NCBI GenBank assembly: GCA_016124955.1
Contig: WGMR01000008.1
Span: 82,004-146,003, forward strand
From: Alphaproteobacteria bacterium
GTDB lineage: Bacteria > Pseudomonadota > Alphaproteobacteria > UBA9219 > RFNS01
Reading direction: 5' to 3'
Length of the DNA: 64,000 nt
In this document: positions 43,398-52,496 of the stretch, in pieces
Layout of the letters: the number at the start of each line of letters is the position of its first letter
Position numbering within the stretch: the stretch's first letter is position 1
Made by a program: the position numbers and the translations under genes
Notes under the pieces: model-generated
Told to the model about the DNA's origin: nothing
The model's database searches: none
What the model saw: only the letters and a program-made list of their open reading frames with translations

Positions 43398-44720
43398 TCA
43401 GACGTTCTGTTTCACCCACTGTGTCAAACGGCCGAAAAACCCGCCGGGCACGATATCGCCGAAGTTGCGCACGATAATCGGCGAAGGTTGCATCGCGACC
43501 GAAAGCAGCCCCGCTACGGTGGCAAAAGCCGGGCCCGCCGTGGCTTCCGCGAGGCCCTGATTGAGCGGGGAAGCATGGCCGTTGCTGTAACTGCCGCTTG
43601 CTGCGCCGCCAAGGCGCACGGGCCGGCCGAGCCGTACCTGTTTATCAAGCACCCGTTGCGCCATTTCGCGCAGGCCCGGCAGCTGGCTGGCGCCGCCGGT
43701 CAGCACCACACGGCGGCCCGCAATTTCACCGAACGCGCTGGCGCCCAGCTTGTTGCGCGTGAGTTCGAAAATTTCTTCCAGCCGCGGCTGGATGATGTTG
43801 ATCAGGTGCGATTTCGGCACATGGTTGGCGTGTTCGGGCAAATCTTCGCCCACCTGCGGGACATCGATAATCTCGCGATCATCGACCGAACTTGAAAGCG
43901 CGTTACCATACAGCGTTTTTAACCGCTCTGCGTGGCTGAGCGTGGTTGTAAGGCCGCGGGCGATATCGCTGGTGACATGCGCGCCGCCCATGGCAATGCC
44001 GTCGGTAAAAACGCATTGCCCGTCGAAGAACACGGCGAAGGTTGTGGTGCCCGCACCCATATCGATTACGGTGCATCCGAGATCCATTTCATCTTCCACA
44101 AGGCAGGCGAGGCCGGAAGCGTAGGGCGAGACCACAATTTGATCGACTTCGAGATGGCAGCGGGCGATCGCGGCCACCAGCGTGCGCACCGCGCCGAAAC
44201 CGGCGGTGATCAGATGCAGCTGAACGCCCAGATTCTGGCCGATCATGCCGCGCGGATCGCGGATGCTGCGGTTGCTGTCGAGGCTATAACCGACGGGGAT
44301 GGTGTGGATGACTTCGCTTTGCGCATCGGTCTGCTGATCGATGCTGAGACCCGTCGCCTGGCTGAGGATGCGCTCCACGTCGCCGTCCGTCACTTCGCGC
44401 CCGCCGAGCGGCAGATCGAGGTTGCATTTGTGGGACGCGACATGTCCGCCCGAAATGTTGACGCTGACGGACGCTATCTGTTCGCCCGCCATTTGTTCGG
44501 CTGTGCTGACGGCGGTGGCGATGGAACGCTGCGCCGCTTCCATATCGGTGATGACGCCGCCCTTCACGCCGCTGGAAAGCTGGTGACCGATGCCGATCAC
44601 GCGCAGCTGGCCATCGCTTTCAAGCCGGGCGATAAAGCACACGACCTTGCTGGACCCGACGTCAAGCGCCGCGATGATGCCATCGCGTTTGACCTTGTTG
44701 GTGCGGAAGGGCCAGGGCAT
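43398..44720 (-). CDS. ftsA: Cell division protein FtsA
   Basis: A 440-residue actin-like ATPase that anchors FtsZ to the membrane. The phosphate-1 motif ALDVGSSKVVCFI, phosphate-2 VIDMGAGTTTFAVF and adenosine motif VVLTGGASQLPGL are present. The C-terminal amphipathic helix (GGFFGRLTQWVKQNV) is the membrane-targeting segment. It begins 15 bases after the ftsQ stop and belongs to the same transcription unit. Confidence 0.96.
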   Translation of the reverse strand: MPWPFRTNKVKRDGIIAALDVGSSKVVCFIARLESDGQLRVIGIGHQLSSGVKGGVITDMEAAQRSIATAVSTAEQMAGEQIASVSVNISGGHVASHKCNLDLPLGGREVTDGDVERILSQATGLSIDQQTDAQSEVIHTIPVGYSLDSNRSIRDPRGMIGQNLGVQLHLITAGFGAVRTLVAAIARCHLEVDQIVVSPYASGLACLVEDEMDLGCTVIDMGAGTTTFAVFFDGQCVFTDGIAMGGAHVTSDIARGLTTTLSHAERLKTLYGNALSSSVDDREIIDVPQVGEDLPEHANHVPKSHLINIIQPRLEEIFELTRNKLGASAFGEIAGRRVVLTGGASQLPGLREMAQRVLDKQVRLGRPVRLGGAASGSYSNGHASPLNQGLAEATAGPAFATVAGLLSVAMQPSPIIVRNFGDIVPGGFFGRLTQWVKQNV

Positions 44721-44735
44721 GGGCGGGGGCGTATC

Positions 44736-45578
44736 CTAAATGTTGGGTTCCGTGCCGCCCTTACCGGACGGGGCGACGGGGCCAGGGGTTTCGACCGCGA
44801 TGCGGTCCTTTTGGCGCAGATCAATCGCGACAATGTCCCGCGCCATGATTTTACGATCTTTCACGAGTTTGGTGAGCCGCGCAAGCGCCTGCTCGGTGCC
44901 GTATTCGGGCAGCCTGACAGTCACGCCTTCGCCAAGCTGCAGGTTCCAGCGCCGCTCGCTGACCCGCGTGGCCGAACGCACCAGCGGCGCGATTTCCGCA
45001 TGCTGGGCCAGCAGGGCGAAAAGCCCGCGCGCTTCGCTGTCCGCGCCCTTGCCGACCACGAGCGGCAATGCGGCGAAGGCGGCCGGGTCCGCCTGCGGCA
45101 GCACGGCGCCCGTGTTGTCGATTACCTTAACGTTGCCGCCGAATTGCCAGCGGGCCATGGGCTTGCGTTCGAGGATGCTGACATAAATCGTATCCGGCAG
45201 GCGGCGTTCGATGGTCGCATCAGCCACCCATGGCAGCTTGCGCACCGCTTCCAGCGCGGCGACGGGATCGAAGGCGAAGATCGGCGCGCCGCGTTTGATG
45301 TTCAGGATTTCCAGCAACGCATCGTCGGCCGTTGCCTGTCTGCCCGTGACCAGAATTTCGCGCACCGCGAAGCCGGCTGCGGCGGTGGCGCGGTAATAGG
45401 CATCGACGCTGCGCCGCACCTGCTGCTGCGGCCAGCCGACAGACCACAGCCACGCCGTCAACCCGATCAGCGTGACGATGGAAAGCGTGAACATAAGAAA
45501 GCGCATGAACGCCTTGTTCCACGACGAGGTCGGGGCGGGTTTACGCGCGCTGCGGACGGAGGATCTCAGGATAGCCAT
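44736..45578 (-). CDS. ftsQ: Cell division protein FtsQ
   Basis: A 280-residue bitopic divisome protein. It has a short basic cytoplasmic N-terminus, one membrane helix near residues 28-48 (LMFTLSIVTLIGLTAWLWSV), a POTRA domain (GFAVREILVTGRQATADDALLEI) and the beta-domain with ERRLPDTIYVSILERKPMARWQ. It is followed by ftsA. Upstream is the membrane-anchored MurF-like gene rather than ddl or murB. Confidence 0.93.
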   Translation of the reverse strand: MAILRSSVRSARKPAPTSSWNKAFMRFLMFTLSIVTLIGLTAWLWSVGWPQQQVRRSVDAYYRATAAAGFAVREILVTGRQATADDALLEILNIKRGAPIFAFDPVAALEAVRKLPWVADATIERRLPDTIYVSILERKPMARWQFGGNVKVIDNTGAVLPQADPAAFAALPLVVGKGADSEARGLFALLAQHAEIAPLVRSATRVSERRWNLQLGEGVTVRLPEYGTEQALARLTKLVKDRKIMARDIVAIDLRQKDRIAVETPGPVAPSGKGGTEPNI

Positions 45579-45608
45579 GCAGACAATAATATATCAGGCG
45601 CGCGGCAT

Positions 45609-47231
45609 TTATAAGATTAATTTGGCTTCGTAGAGGTCGGGCAGGTCGTTGGCCAGCAAAATCGCGTCACCTGACCGCATGTTGCCGTTCAACCATTTCT
45701 GTGTCGTTCCGAAATCCGGCATTTCCTTCAGGCTTTGGTCCGGCCCTGCCGCCGACCTGAAGCCTTCGATAAAGGTAGGGATACGCCCCGGCGATACGGC
45801 GATACATATATCGGCGTGGCGTGCGGCTTCGGCGCCCAGCGTGCGGTGAGTTTCATCATGGATCGGGCCCAGTTCGACGAGGCCGGGGGTGACGAGGATG
45901 CGGCGCCCCGGGGGCGTCACCATGACATCGAGCAATTCAAGCGCCTTGCGGAAGCCTTCGGGGTTGGAATTATAGGCGTCATCAATAATAGTGACGCCGC
46001 TATCTTCCTTCTTTACTTCCTGCCGGTGCCTGATTTGCGGGATGGTCTTCAGGTGGGGCAGCAGCGCATCCATGGGGAAGCCGAGCCGCAGGCATGCGGC
46101 GAGCGCGAGCACGACATTATCGGCCTGATGCAGCCCGTAAAGCGGAGCGGTGAAATTGTAGGGCATGCCATTCACGGTGATGGCGATCATCAACCCTTCC
46201 CTGCTGGATTGCGCGCCCAGCAGCCTGACAAGCGCCTTTTCCGACCCGCCCGCCAGTGCGCAGCGTTCGGGGTTCGCTTCGATCAGTTTGCGAAAAGGTT
46301 CAAAACCCGCAACCTGTTCGGCCAGCACCGCTTCGCCGCCATTAGCGAGCGCATGGGCGGGAAGTTCGGATTTCGCCTGCGCCACGTTTTCGATGCTGCC
46401 GAAACGTTCGAGATGCATCGGCCCGATGGCGGAAACCATGCCCCATCGCGGCGGGAACGCCTTGCACAGGCGGTCGATCGAGCCGATGCCGTAGGCGCCC
46501 ATTTCGATAATAAAATAGCGGTGCGCGGGACGCAGATCGTTCAGGATGAAGCGCGTGATGCCCATGATGGTGTTGACGCCGCCGCTGGTATAGGCGGCCG
46601 GAACTTGCCCGTTCAGCAAGTGGGCGAGGATATGCTTGACCGAGGTTTTGCCATAGGAGCCGGTGATGCCGATGATCACGGGGTTCAGGTCATTCAGCTT
46701 CAGGAGCGCTTTTTTCAGATAGCCCTGCTGGATAAAATATTCGAGCGGGGCGAGCAGGATGTTGGCAACGACAAGCGCGAGCGGAATGATTTGCGCCGCG
46801 ATCACCAGCGGCACAAGCGGCGCGGCGATAAGCAGCAACCCAGCCGAAAACACAAGCGCCCACGCCAGAATAAGAACGCGCTTGGCCCGCGCGGTGATCA
46901 CCAGCGGTTTTTTGGCCGATTGCGCGGCCTTGGTCGGATCCGCTTCCCGCCGGCCAACCCAGTACAGCACGACCGCGAGCAAGGATGCGATGACAGACGG
47001 CAGCCAATCGGCATCCGACGGTGCAAGCGCGACGAGCGCAAGCACAAGAACCGATGCGACCGCAATCGCAAGGCTCGCGCGGCGGTCGAAGGCCTTTTTG
47101 TGCCACCACCAGCGGCAGAAACGGGCATTTTCGTAGCCTTCCTGCTGGAAGATGTGCAGAAACACCACGAGCCGCCTGTAAGCGAAGTAGCCAAAGCCAC
47201 CCGCAAGAACGATGAAGGCAAAAGGGATCAT
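45609..47231 (-). CDS. Membrane-anchored MurF-like Mur ligase
   Basis: A 540-residue protein with two parts. Residues 1-175 hold about five membrane segments. Residues 180-540 form a Mur ligase with P-loop GITGSYGKTSVKHIL, the MurF-type stretch GPMHLERFGSIENVAQAKSEL and DDAYNSNPEGFRKALEL. MurF proper joins D-Ala-D-Ala to UDP-MurNAc-tripeptide in the cytosol, and a separate soluble MurF is present at 56742. The membrane anchor suggests work on a lipid-linked or membrane-proximal substrate, or on a different acceptor. It overlaps the alpha/beta hydrolase as ATGA and lies 30 bases before ftsQ. Family is sure; substrate is unknown. Confidence 0.85.
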   Translation of the reverse strand: MIPFAFIVLAGGFGYFAYRRLVVFLHIFQQEGYENARFCRWWWHKKAFDRRASLAIAVASVLVLALVALAPSDADWLPSVIASLLAVVLYWVGRREADPTKAAQSAKKPLVITARAKRVLILAWALVFSAGLLLIAAPLVPLVIAAQIIPLALVVANILLAPLEYFIQQGYLKKALLKLNDLNPVIIGITGSYGKTSVKHILAHLLNGQVPAAYTSGGVNTIMGITRFILNDLRPAHRYFIIEMGAYGIGSIDRLCKAFPPRWGMVSAIGPMHLERFGSIENVAQAKSELPAHALANGGEAVLAEQVAGFEPFRKLIEANPERCALAGGSEKALVRLLGAQSSREGLMIAITVNGMPYNFTAPLYGLHQADNVVLALAACLRLGFPMDALLPHLKTIPQIRHRQEVKKEDSGVTIIDDAYNSNPEGFRKALELLDVMVTPPGRRILVTPGLVELGPIHDETHRTLGAEAARHADICIAVSPGRIPTFIEGFRSAAGPDQSLKEMPDFGTTQKWLNGNMRSGDAILLANDLPDLYEAKLIL

Positions 47232-47998
47232 AGGGTTTCCGTGAATTGCTGCAGGTAGCGGGTTATCTGGAAGCGCCCGTCCGTCAGGATATCATAATGG
47301 TCGTAGCGCGGCAGGATCTTAAGTTGCGCCTTTGCGATTAAGTGGCGGTAGCGCTCGCCGAATTCCGGCGGCGTTTCGGCATCGTTTTCCCCATAGGCGA
47401 AGAAAGCGGGGCACCCGACCTTGGGGGCTGTCGTGGCCGCATTTTCATTCACGATCTTGACGAAGCTGGGACGCAGCGGGCCGGCATTGCGGTAATCGGC
47501 GCTGCCGATTTTGTTGCGCACCGCGTTCTTCCACGCTTCAGGCAGCGGCAGCGCCTTAAGCGCGCGCGCGATCGTGCGTTTAACCGTGAACACGATCTGC
47601 TGACGCAGCGTGCGTTTGCGGCGAAAGCCGGGCGCTGCGATCATGAACAGGCCGCGCACGCAGGCGGGGTGGCTGGCCGCGAGGTTGATCCCGATGCGGC
47701 ACCCGAGCGAATGGCCGATCCAGATCACCGGCGCGGCGATGGCTTCCTGTTGCATCCAGCGGGCGATGAAATCGGCGTAATCAGCGGAATCCCACGGCGC
47801 GGGTTGCAATGATGATTGGCCGAAGCCCGGCAGATCGAGCACGATATGCGTGCCGGCAAGCCCGGAATTTTCCGCAAGCGGCACCAAATCGGCGTGCGAC
47901 CGGCCCCAGCCATGCGCCCAAATGAAAGCCGGACCGCCTTCGCCGATGCGTATGACGCGCATCGCCAGCGTCATGCCCGCAACCTGCGCGGTTTGCAT
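47228..47998 (-). CDS. Alpha/beta-hydrolase
   Basis: A 256-residue alpha/beta-fold hydrolase. The nucleophile elbow is GHSLG in WIGHSLGCRIGINLA, the oxyanion loop is HGWGRSHAD, and the acid and His are probably in FFAYGENDAETP and YDHYDILTD. The start at 47998 lies one base beyond the stop of the VanX-like gene; the frame is open to 48094. It overlaps the MurF-like gene as ATGA, so it is tightly coupled to wall genes. The substrate is unknown; an ester or amide in the cell-wall pathway is a guess from context. Confidence 0.82.
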   Translation of the reverse strand: MQTAQVAGMTLAMRVIRIGEGGPAFIWAHGWGRSHADLVPLAENSGLAGTHIVLDLPGFGQSSLQPAPWDSADYADFIARWMQQEAIAAPVIWIGHSLGCRIGINLAASHPACVRGLFMIAAPGFRRKRTLRQQIVFTVKRTIARALKALPLPEAWKNAVRNKIGSADYRNAGPLRPSFVKIVNENAATTAPKVGCPAFFAYGENDAETPPEFGERYRHLIAKAQLKILPRYDHYDILTDGRFQITRYLQQFTETL

Positions 47999-47999
47999 G

Positions 48000-48800
48000 T
48001 TAGCGGATGCCGGCATAGCCATACCAGGCTTCGGTTCCGGCCTCTGTGCCGTAAAGCCTTGCGTTGCGGATGTACATTTGCGTGCCCCAGTCATAATGCC
48101 AGCATTCGTAAGGGTAGTTAACGAAACCTGCCCGTATCATCGCCCCATACAGCATGCGGCGGTTCAGCAGCGGCAGGTGGTCTTGCGCGATTTTGCCGTC
48201 ACGCAGGAGCCCTTCATAATAGAATGTATAGCTGCGTTCGCTGTCTTCATCAAAACCGGCGCCCATATCGAGCAAAGCGCCGGTTTTAACGTTTCGCAGC
48301 GTCAGATCGACCGCACCGCCGGTAGAATGGGTGGGCCATGTGGATGGATCGTCCACCTTAAAGGCGCGCGGATCGGAAATAAATTTGCGGACATGGGTTT
48401 CGATCGCCTCTTCGTCCGCGCCGCCAAGTTCGGTGCGGGCTTTGGATATAAAAAAATCCCACAGGCCTTGCTGGCAGGCGATGGGGCGATAGGCATCGTA
48501 CAAAAACAGTTCAAGCCCCAGCGGCGCAGGCGCCGCATTGGCCTGCTGCAGGCGCAAGGCGACTTCACGCCGGCACCAGATGGCGGGAAGCGCGCCTTCC
48601 AGGGCGGTATTATAGGGCGCATTTTTGCCATCATTGCGGGCATAATAACTTTCGCCCGCGATGCCATAGGCATCAATCTTCACCAGCGGGTCATCGCGCA
48701 GGGGATGCTTGCCCGCCACGGGTACCGCGTGATACCCAGTAGTATCTTCATGGCGTTCGACGTTTGGGACGGGCGCGGTCAGGAAATCCGGAGCTGGCAT
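48000..48800 (-). CDS. VanX/DdpX-like D-Ala-D-Ala dipeptidase
   Basis: A 266-residue zinc D,D-dipeptidase of the M15 family. Zinc and catalytic motifs are THSTGGAVDLTL (the SxHxxGxAxD pattern with Thr for Ser) and YECWHYDWG (the ExxH pattern). The conserved YDAYRP Arg is also present. Such enzymes hydrolyse free D-Ala-D-Ala, in glycopeptide resistance (VanX) or in D-Ala use (DdpX). It is about 60 residues longer than VanX, and no secretion signal is evident, so it is probably cytosolic. The start codon shares CATG with the divergent ddl start, and no ribosome binding site is obvious. It heads an operon with the hydrolase and MurF-like ligase. Confidence 0.85.
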   Translation of the reverse strand: MPAPDFLTAPVPNVERHEDTTGYHAVPVAGKHPLRDDPLVKIDAYGIAGESYYARNDGKNAPYNTALEGALPAIWCRREVALRLQQANAAPAPLGLELFLYDAYRPIACQQGLWDFFISKARTELGGADEEAIETHVRKFISDPRAFKVDDPSTWPTHSTGGAVDLTLRNVKTGALLDMGAGFDEDSERSYTFYYEGLLRDGKIAQDHLPLLNRRMLYGAMIRAGFVNYPYECWHYDWGTQMYIRNARLYGTEAGTEAWYGYAGIR

Positions 48801-50004
48801 GGCAAAGAAAAAAATTGCGGTGATCTTCGGCGGCAGGTCGCCCGAACATGATGTCAGCGTTATCAGCGGTTTGCAAGCCTTGCAGGCCATCGATACGGAC
48901 CGTTATGAAGCTTTTCCGGTTTATATTTCGATCAACGGCGAATGGCTGGTGGGTGACGCGCTTCACAAGCGTGAAAACTATTTGCCGGACGAAACCACGC
49001 GCAAGGGCTTGAGGGCCGTGCAACCCGCGATCACGCCGACCGGGCGCGGCGTTTTGAACCCTGTTGCATCCGGGATGTTCGGTGGAAGCAAGCCGATTGT
49101 GTTCGATGTCGCGCTGCCGGTATTTCATGGGTTGATCGGCGAAGACGGTAATTTACAGGGCTTGTTTGAAACTGCGGGCATTCCCTATGCCGGGCCGCGC
49201 ACCATGGCTTCGGCTTTGTTTATGGACAAGGCGGCGACCAAGCGGGTCGCGCGCGATCTCGGGATTCCGGTGTTGCCGTTCGCGCTGGTGCACAAGGGGC
49301 GCCGCGCGCTCGACAAGGATACGCTGCAAGGTCTGCTGGGCGGGCTTTCGTTCCCGCTGATCGTCAAGCCCAATCATCTGGGCAGCAGCATCGGCGTGGC
49401 GGCGACGCGGACAATTGAGGAAGTGACGGACGTGCTCGCGACTATTTTTCGCTATGACGATGCCGCGATCATCGAGCCGTGCTTGCAGAATTTCAGCGAA
49501 TACAACATCGCTGTGATGCATCGCGGCGGCAAGCCCGTTACATCGGCTATCGAAAAGCCGAAAAAGACCGACGAGCTTCTGACTTTCAAGCAAAAGTATA
49601 TGTCGGGCAGCGGCGGCAAGACCGGCCAGAAAGCCGGCGCCAAGGTGCCGGGCAGCAGCAGCGAGGGCATGCTTTCGCTCACGCGCGAGCTCAACCCCGC
49701 CGTGCCCGGCGGTCTTGAGCAGACGGTGCGCGAATATGCGGAAAAGATGATCGGCAATGTGTGTCCGTCAGGCGCGCCACGCATCGATTTTATCTATGAC
49801 GAGGCGGCGGAGAAGATGTTCTTGAACGAGATCAACCCGTGCCCTGGTTCGCTCGGGTTCTTTTTATGGGAAGCTTCGCGGGCCAACCCGGTCAATTTCG
49901 TGGATTTGCTGACGCATCTGATCGAGGAAGCGCTTGCTTGCCGTGATAGCGTGGTTTTGCCGCCCGACCCGGTGCCGCAAGATGCGCGGTTGCTGAAGCG
50001 CTAG
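48799..50004 (+). CDS. ddl: D-alanine--D-alanine ligase, divergent form
   Basis: A 401-residue ATP-grasp ligase. The N-terminus ([20 protein letters not shown]) has the catalytic Glu, and the [11 protein letters not shown] loop is canonical. The omega-loop region is expanded (KYMSG followed by a Gly/Lys/Ser-rich stretch). The C-terminal metal motif reads [19 protein letters not shown], where ordinary Ddl has an EVNTxPG-type sequence followed by T. These changes leave the second substrate uncertain. CGGAG lies six bases before the ATG. It is inverted relative to the rest of the dcw cluster. Confidence 0.85.
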   Translation: MAKKKIAVIFGGRSPEHDVSVISGLQALQAIDTDRYEAFPVYISINGEWLVGDALHKRENYLPDETTRKGLRAVQPAITPTGRGVLNPVASGMFGGSKPIVFDVALPVFHGLIGEDGNLQGLFETAGIPYAGPRTMASALFMDKAATKRVARDLGIPVLPFALVHKGRRALDKDTLQGLLGGLSFPLIVKPNHLGSSIGVAATRTIEEVTDVLATIFRYDDAAIIEPCLQNFSEYNIAVMHRGGKPVTSAIEKPKKTDELLTFKQKYMSGSGGKTGQKAGAKVPGSSSEGMLSLTRELNPAVPGGLEQTVREYAEKMIGNVCPSGAPRIDFIYDEAAEKMFLNEINPCPGSLGFFLWEASRANPVNFVDLLTHLIEEALACRDSVVLPPDPVPQDARLLKR

Positions 50005-50959
50005 ATTTCTTCGCCTTCGGGTACGCCGATACGGCGGATTTCCCAGCGCAGCTCGATGCCGAACTTGTCGCGCACGCGCTTGCGGACCTCTTCGCCCAGC
50101 GCTTCGATATCGGCGGCGCGCGCCTTGCCGGTGTTGATCAGGAAGTTGCAATGCTTGTCGGACACCTGCGCGCTGTTCATCTTCAGCCCGCGGCAACCCG
50201 CCGCATCGATCAATTGCCATGACTTGCGTTGCTTGGGATCGTTTTCCGGGTTGGCGAAGGTCGAACCTCCGGTCTTTTCCTTGATCGGTTGCGTTGCGCC
50301 TGAATACCCTTCATGCGCGTGTCAATGATGGCGGGATCGCCGCTTTCGCCCTGCAACAGGGCCGAGATGAAGATGTGGCCTTCCGGCACGCCGCAATGGC
50401 GGTAGCCGAAACCGAGCTGGTCGCGCTTCAGGCAGCGTATGTTGCCATCGCGGTCGAGCACTTCGGCTTCGACCACGATATCGCGGAATTCGCGCCCGTA
50501 AGCGCCCGCATTCATGCGCAGCCCGCCGCCGATGGTGCCGGGGATGCCGCACAGAAATTCCAGACCGGCGATGCCGGCTACCTGCGCGGCGCGCGCGACA
50601 TTCAAATCGACCGCGCCGGCCCCGGCCCGGACCATGCCGCCATCGGTATTGATAAACGCGAATTGTGGGCCGAGCTTGATCACGACGCCGGGCACGCCGC
50701 CATCGCGCACCAGCGTGTTGGAGGCGAGGCCGAGGATCGTGACCGGGATATCGTCATCGAGATTGGCGAGGAAGATGGAAAGATCCTGCGCATCGTAGGG
50801 GCGGTACAGCACTTCGGCCGGGCCGCCGACGCGGAACCATGTTTGATCCATCAAAGGCGCGTTGGCTTCCAACCGCCCGCGCGTGGGCGGCATGCGGTCG
50901 ATCAGGTCACTTTCATCGAACGTGTGGACAACGGGGGCTGCCCTAAGCCGTGCAGTCAT
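50001..50959 (-). pseudogene. murB: UDP-N-acetylenolpyruvoylglucosamine reductase, split by a frameshift
   Basis: Two overlapping frames together make a MurB of about 318 residues. The first (50210-50959) carries the FAD-binding domain (WFRVGGPAEVLYRP, GLASNTLVRDGG, CGIPGTIGGGLRMNAGAYG) and then changes to nonsense after [10 protein letters not shown] second frame takes over with the family motif [18 protein letters not shown] and continues to VPEGEEI (C-terminal part open at 50001-50213 and upstream). The shift lies between about 50281 and 50305 and needs one extra base (mod 3) to restore the frame. MurB is essential, so a sequencing error, recoding, or a second murB elsewhere should be considered. 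The start overlaps the murC stop as TAATG. Confidence 0.88.
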
Positions 50960-52428
50960 TATGCCTTTGCCTGTTTATCAATATCTTTTTCAAAAATCAC
51001 TTCAAGCTCGCTGGGCAACGTATGTGCCCATCCGGTAATATTCCCGGCGCCCAGACATACCACAAAATCCCCGCTTTTTGCCAGTTTTGCGACCAGCGGA
51101 GCCAAAGATTCCGGTTTTTCAAGGGCATGCACATGGCGATGACCTCGTGCACGCAGCCCTTCGACCAGCGCATCGCGGGTCGCGCCCGCAATAGGCTTTT
51201 CCCCCGCCGGGTACACATCGGCCACGATCACGATATCGGCATCGTTGAAACAGGTGCAGAACTGATCGAACAGGCTGGAGAGGCGCGAATAACGGTGCGG
51301 TTGCACCACGGCGATGGTGCGGCCGAGCCCGGCATTGGCCTGTCGTGCAGCCTTGAGCGTGGTCGCGATTTCAACCGGGTGATGGCCGTAATCGTCGATT
51401 ACCGTGATGCCGCCGGCCGTGCCGGTATGGGTGAAGCGGCGCTTCACGCCGCCAAGCTTGCCGAGCGCGACACGCATCGCCTGTTCGGTGAAACCGAGCT
51501 GGTGGCCGACCGCGATGGCGGCCAGAGAATTTTGCACATTGTGCTGGCCGATCACGGCCAGCTTCATGCTTTCGAGCGTTTGCGTTTTGCCGGTCTTGCG
51601 GTCCGTGATCACGACATCGAAGGTGGAGCCTTGCGGGCTCATGGAAATGTTCACGGCGCGCACATCGGCCTGCGGACCGAGGCCATAGGTGACGATGCGG
51701 CGATCGGCGATGCGGGCAATCATGGCTTGCACTTCCGGGTGATCGATGCACAGTACGCCGAAGCCATAGAAAGGGATGTTCTGCACGAAGGTATCGTAGG
51801 CGCGCTTGACCGCGTCGAAATCCTTGTAGTGGTCCATATGTTCGGGGTCGATATTGGTGACGACCGCGATGGTGGCGGGCAGCCGCGTGAAGCTGCCGTC
51901 GCTTTCGTCGGTTTCCACAACCATCCAGTCGCCGGTGCCGAGGCGGGCGTTGGTACCATAATCGTTGATGATGCCGCCGTTGATCACGGTGGGGTTGAGC
52001 CCGGCGCTGTCGAACAGCGAGGCGACGATGGACGTGGTTGTGGTTTTGCCGTGCGTGCCGCCGATGGCGACCGACCATTTCAGCCGCATCAGTTCGCCCA
52101 GCATTTCGGCGCGGCGCACCACGGGCAGCTGCCGTTCATAGGCGGCGGTTACTTCCGGGTTATCGCGCTTCACGGCGGAGGATATGACAACAACGCTGGC
52201 ATCGCCCAGATTTTCCGGCGCATGGCCGATGGCGACATTGATGCCGCGTTCGCGCAGACGCTTGACGTTATAATTGTCGGCCAGATCGCTGCCCTGCACC
52301 TGGTATCCGAGGCTGTGCAGGATTTCGGCTATACCGCTCATGCCAATGCCGCCGATGCCCACGAAATGGATCATGCCGATCGAAAGCGGGCTGAAGGAGC
52401 GGTTGATGGTCATCGAGCTTACATTCAT
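50959..52428 (-). CDS. murC: UDP-N-acetylmuramate--L-alanine ligase
   Basis: A 489-residue Mur ligase that adds the first amino acid of the stem peptide. The N-terminal UDP-binding motif [18 protein letters not shown]-loop [15 protein letters not shown], and the [14 protein letters not shown] motif specific to MurC are present. It acts in the cytosol before MurE and MurF. It overlaps murB by one base. Confidence 0.96.
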   Translation of the reverse strand: MNVSSMTINRSFSPLSIGMIHFVGIGGIGMSGIAEILHSLGYQVQGSDLADNYNVKRLRERGINVAIGHAPENLGDASVVVISSAVKRDNPEVTAAYERQLPVVRRAEMLGELMRLKWSVAIGGTHGKTTTTSIVASLFDSAGLNPTVINGGIINDYGTNARLGTGDWMVVETDESDGSFTRLPATIAVVTNIDPEHMDHYKDFDAVKRAYDTFVQNIPFYGFGVLCIDHPEVQAMIARIADRRIVTYGLGPQADVRAVNISMSPQGSTFDVVITDRKTGKTQTLESMKLAVIGQHNVQNSLAAIAVGHQLGFTEQAMRVALGKLGGVKRRFTHTGTAGGITVIDDYGHHPVEIATTLKAARQANAGLGRTIAVVQPHRYSRLSSLFDQFCTCFNDADIVIVADVYPAGEKPIAGATRDALVEGLRARGHRHVHALEKPESLAPLVAKLAKSGDFVVCLGAGNITGWAHTLPSELEVIFEKDIDKQAKA

Positions 52429-52496
52429 GAAAAATTCCTGCCGGTTGCCTTTATGAATCAGGGGCTTCGCCGGGCATTATAAATGGTGCGAACGGC

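Noticed and set aside
50950-52482. A 510-codon plus-strand frame opposite murC
   Set aside because: murC is unambiguous. The opposite frame has shadow-type composition and no ribosome binding site or motif.
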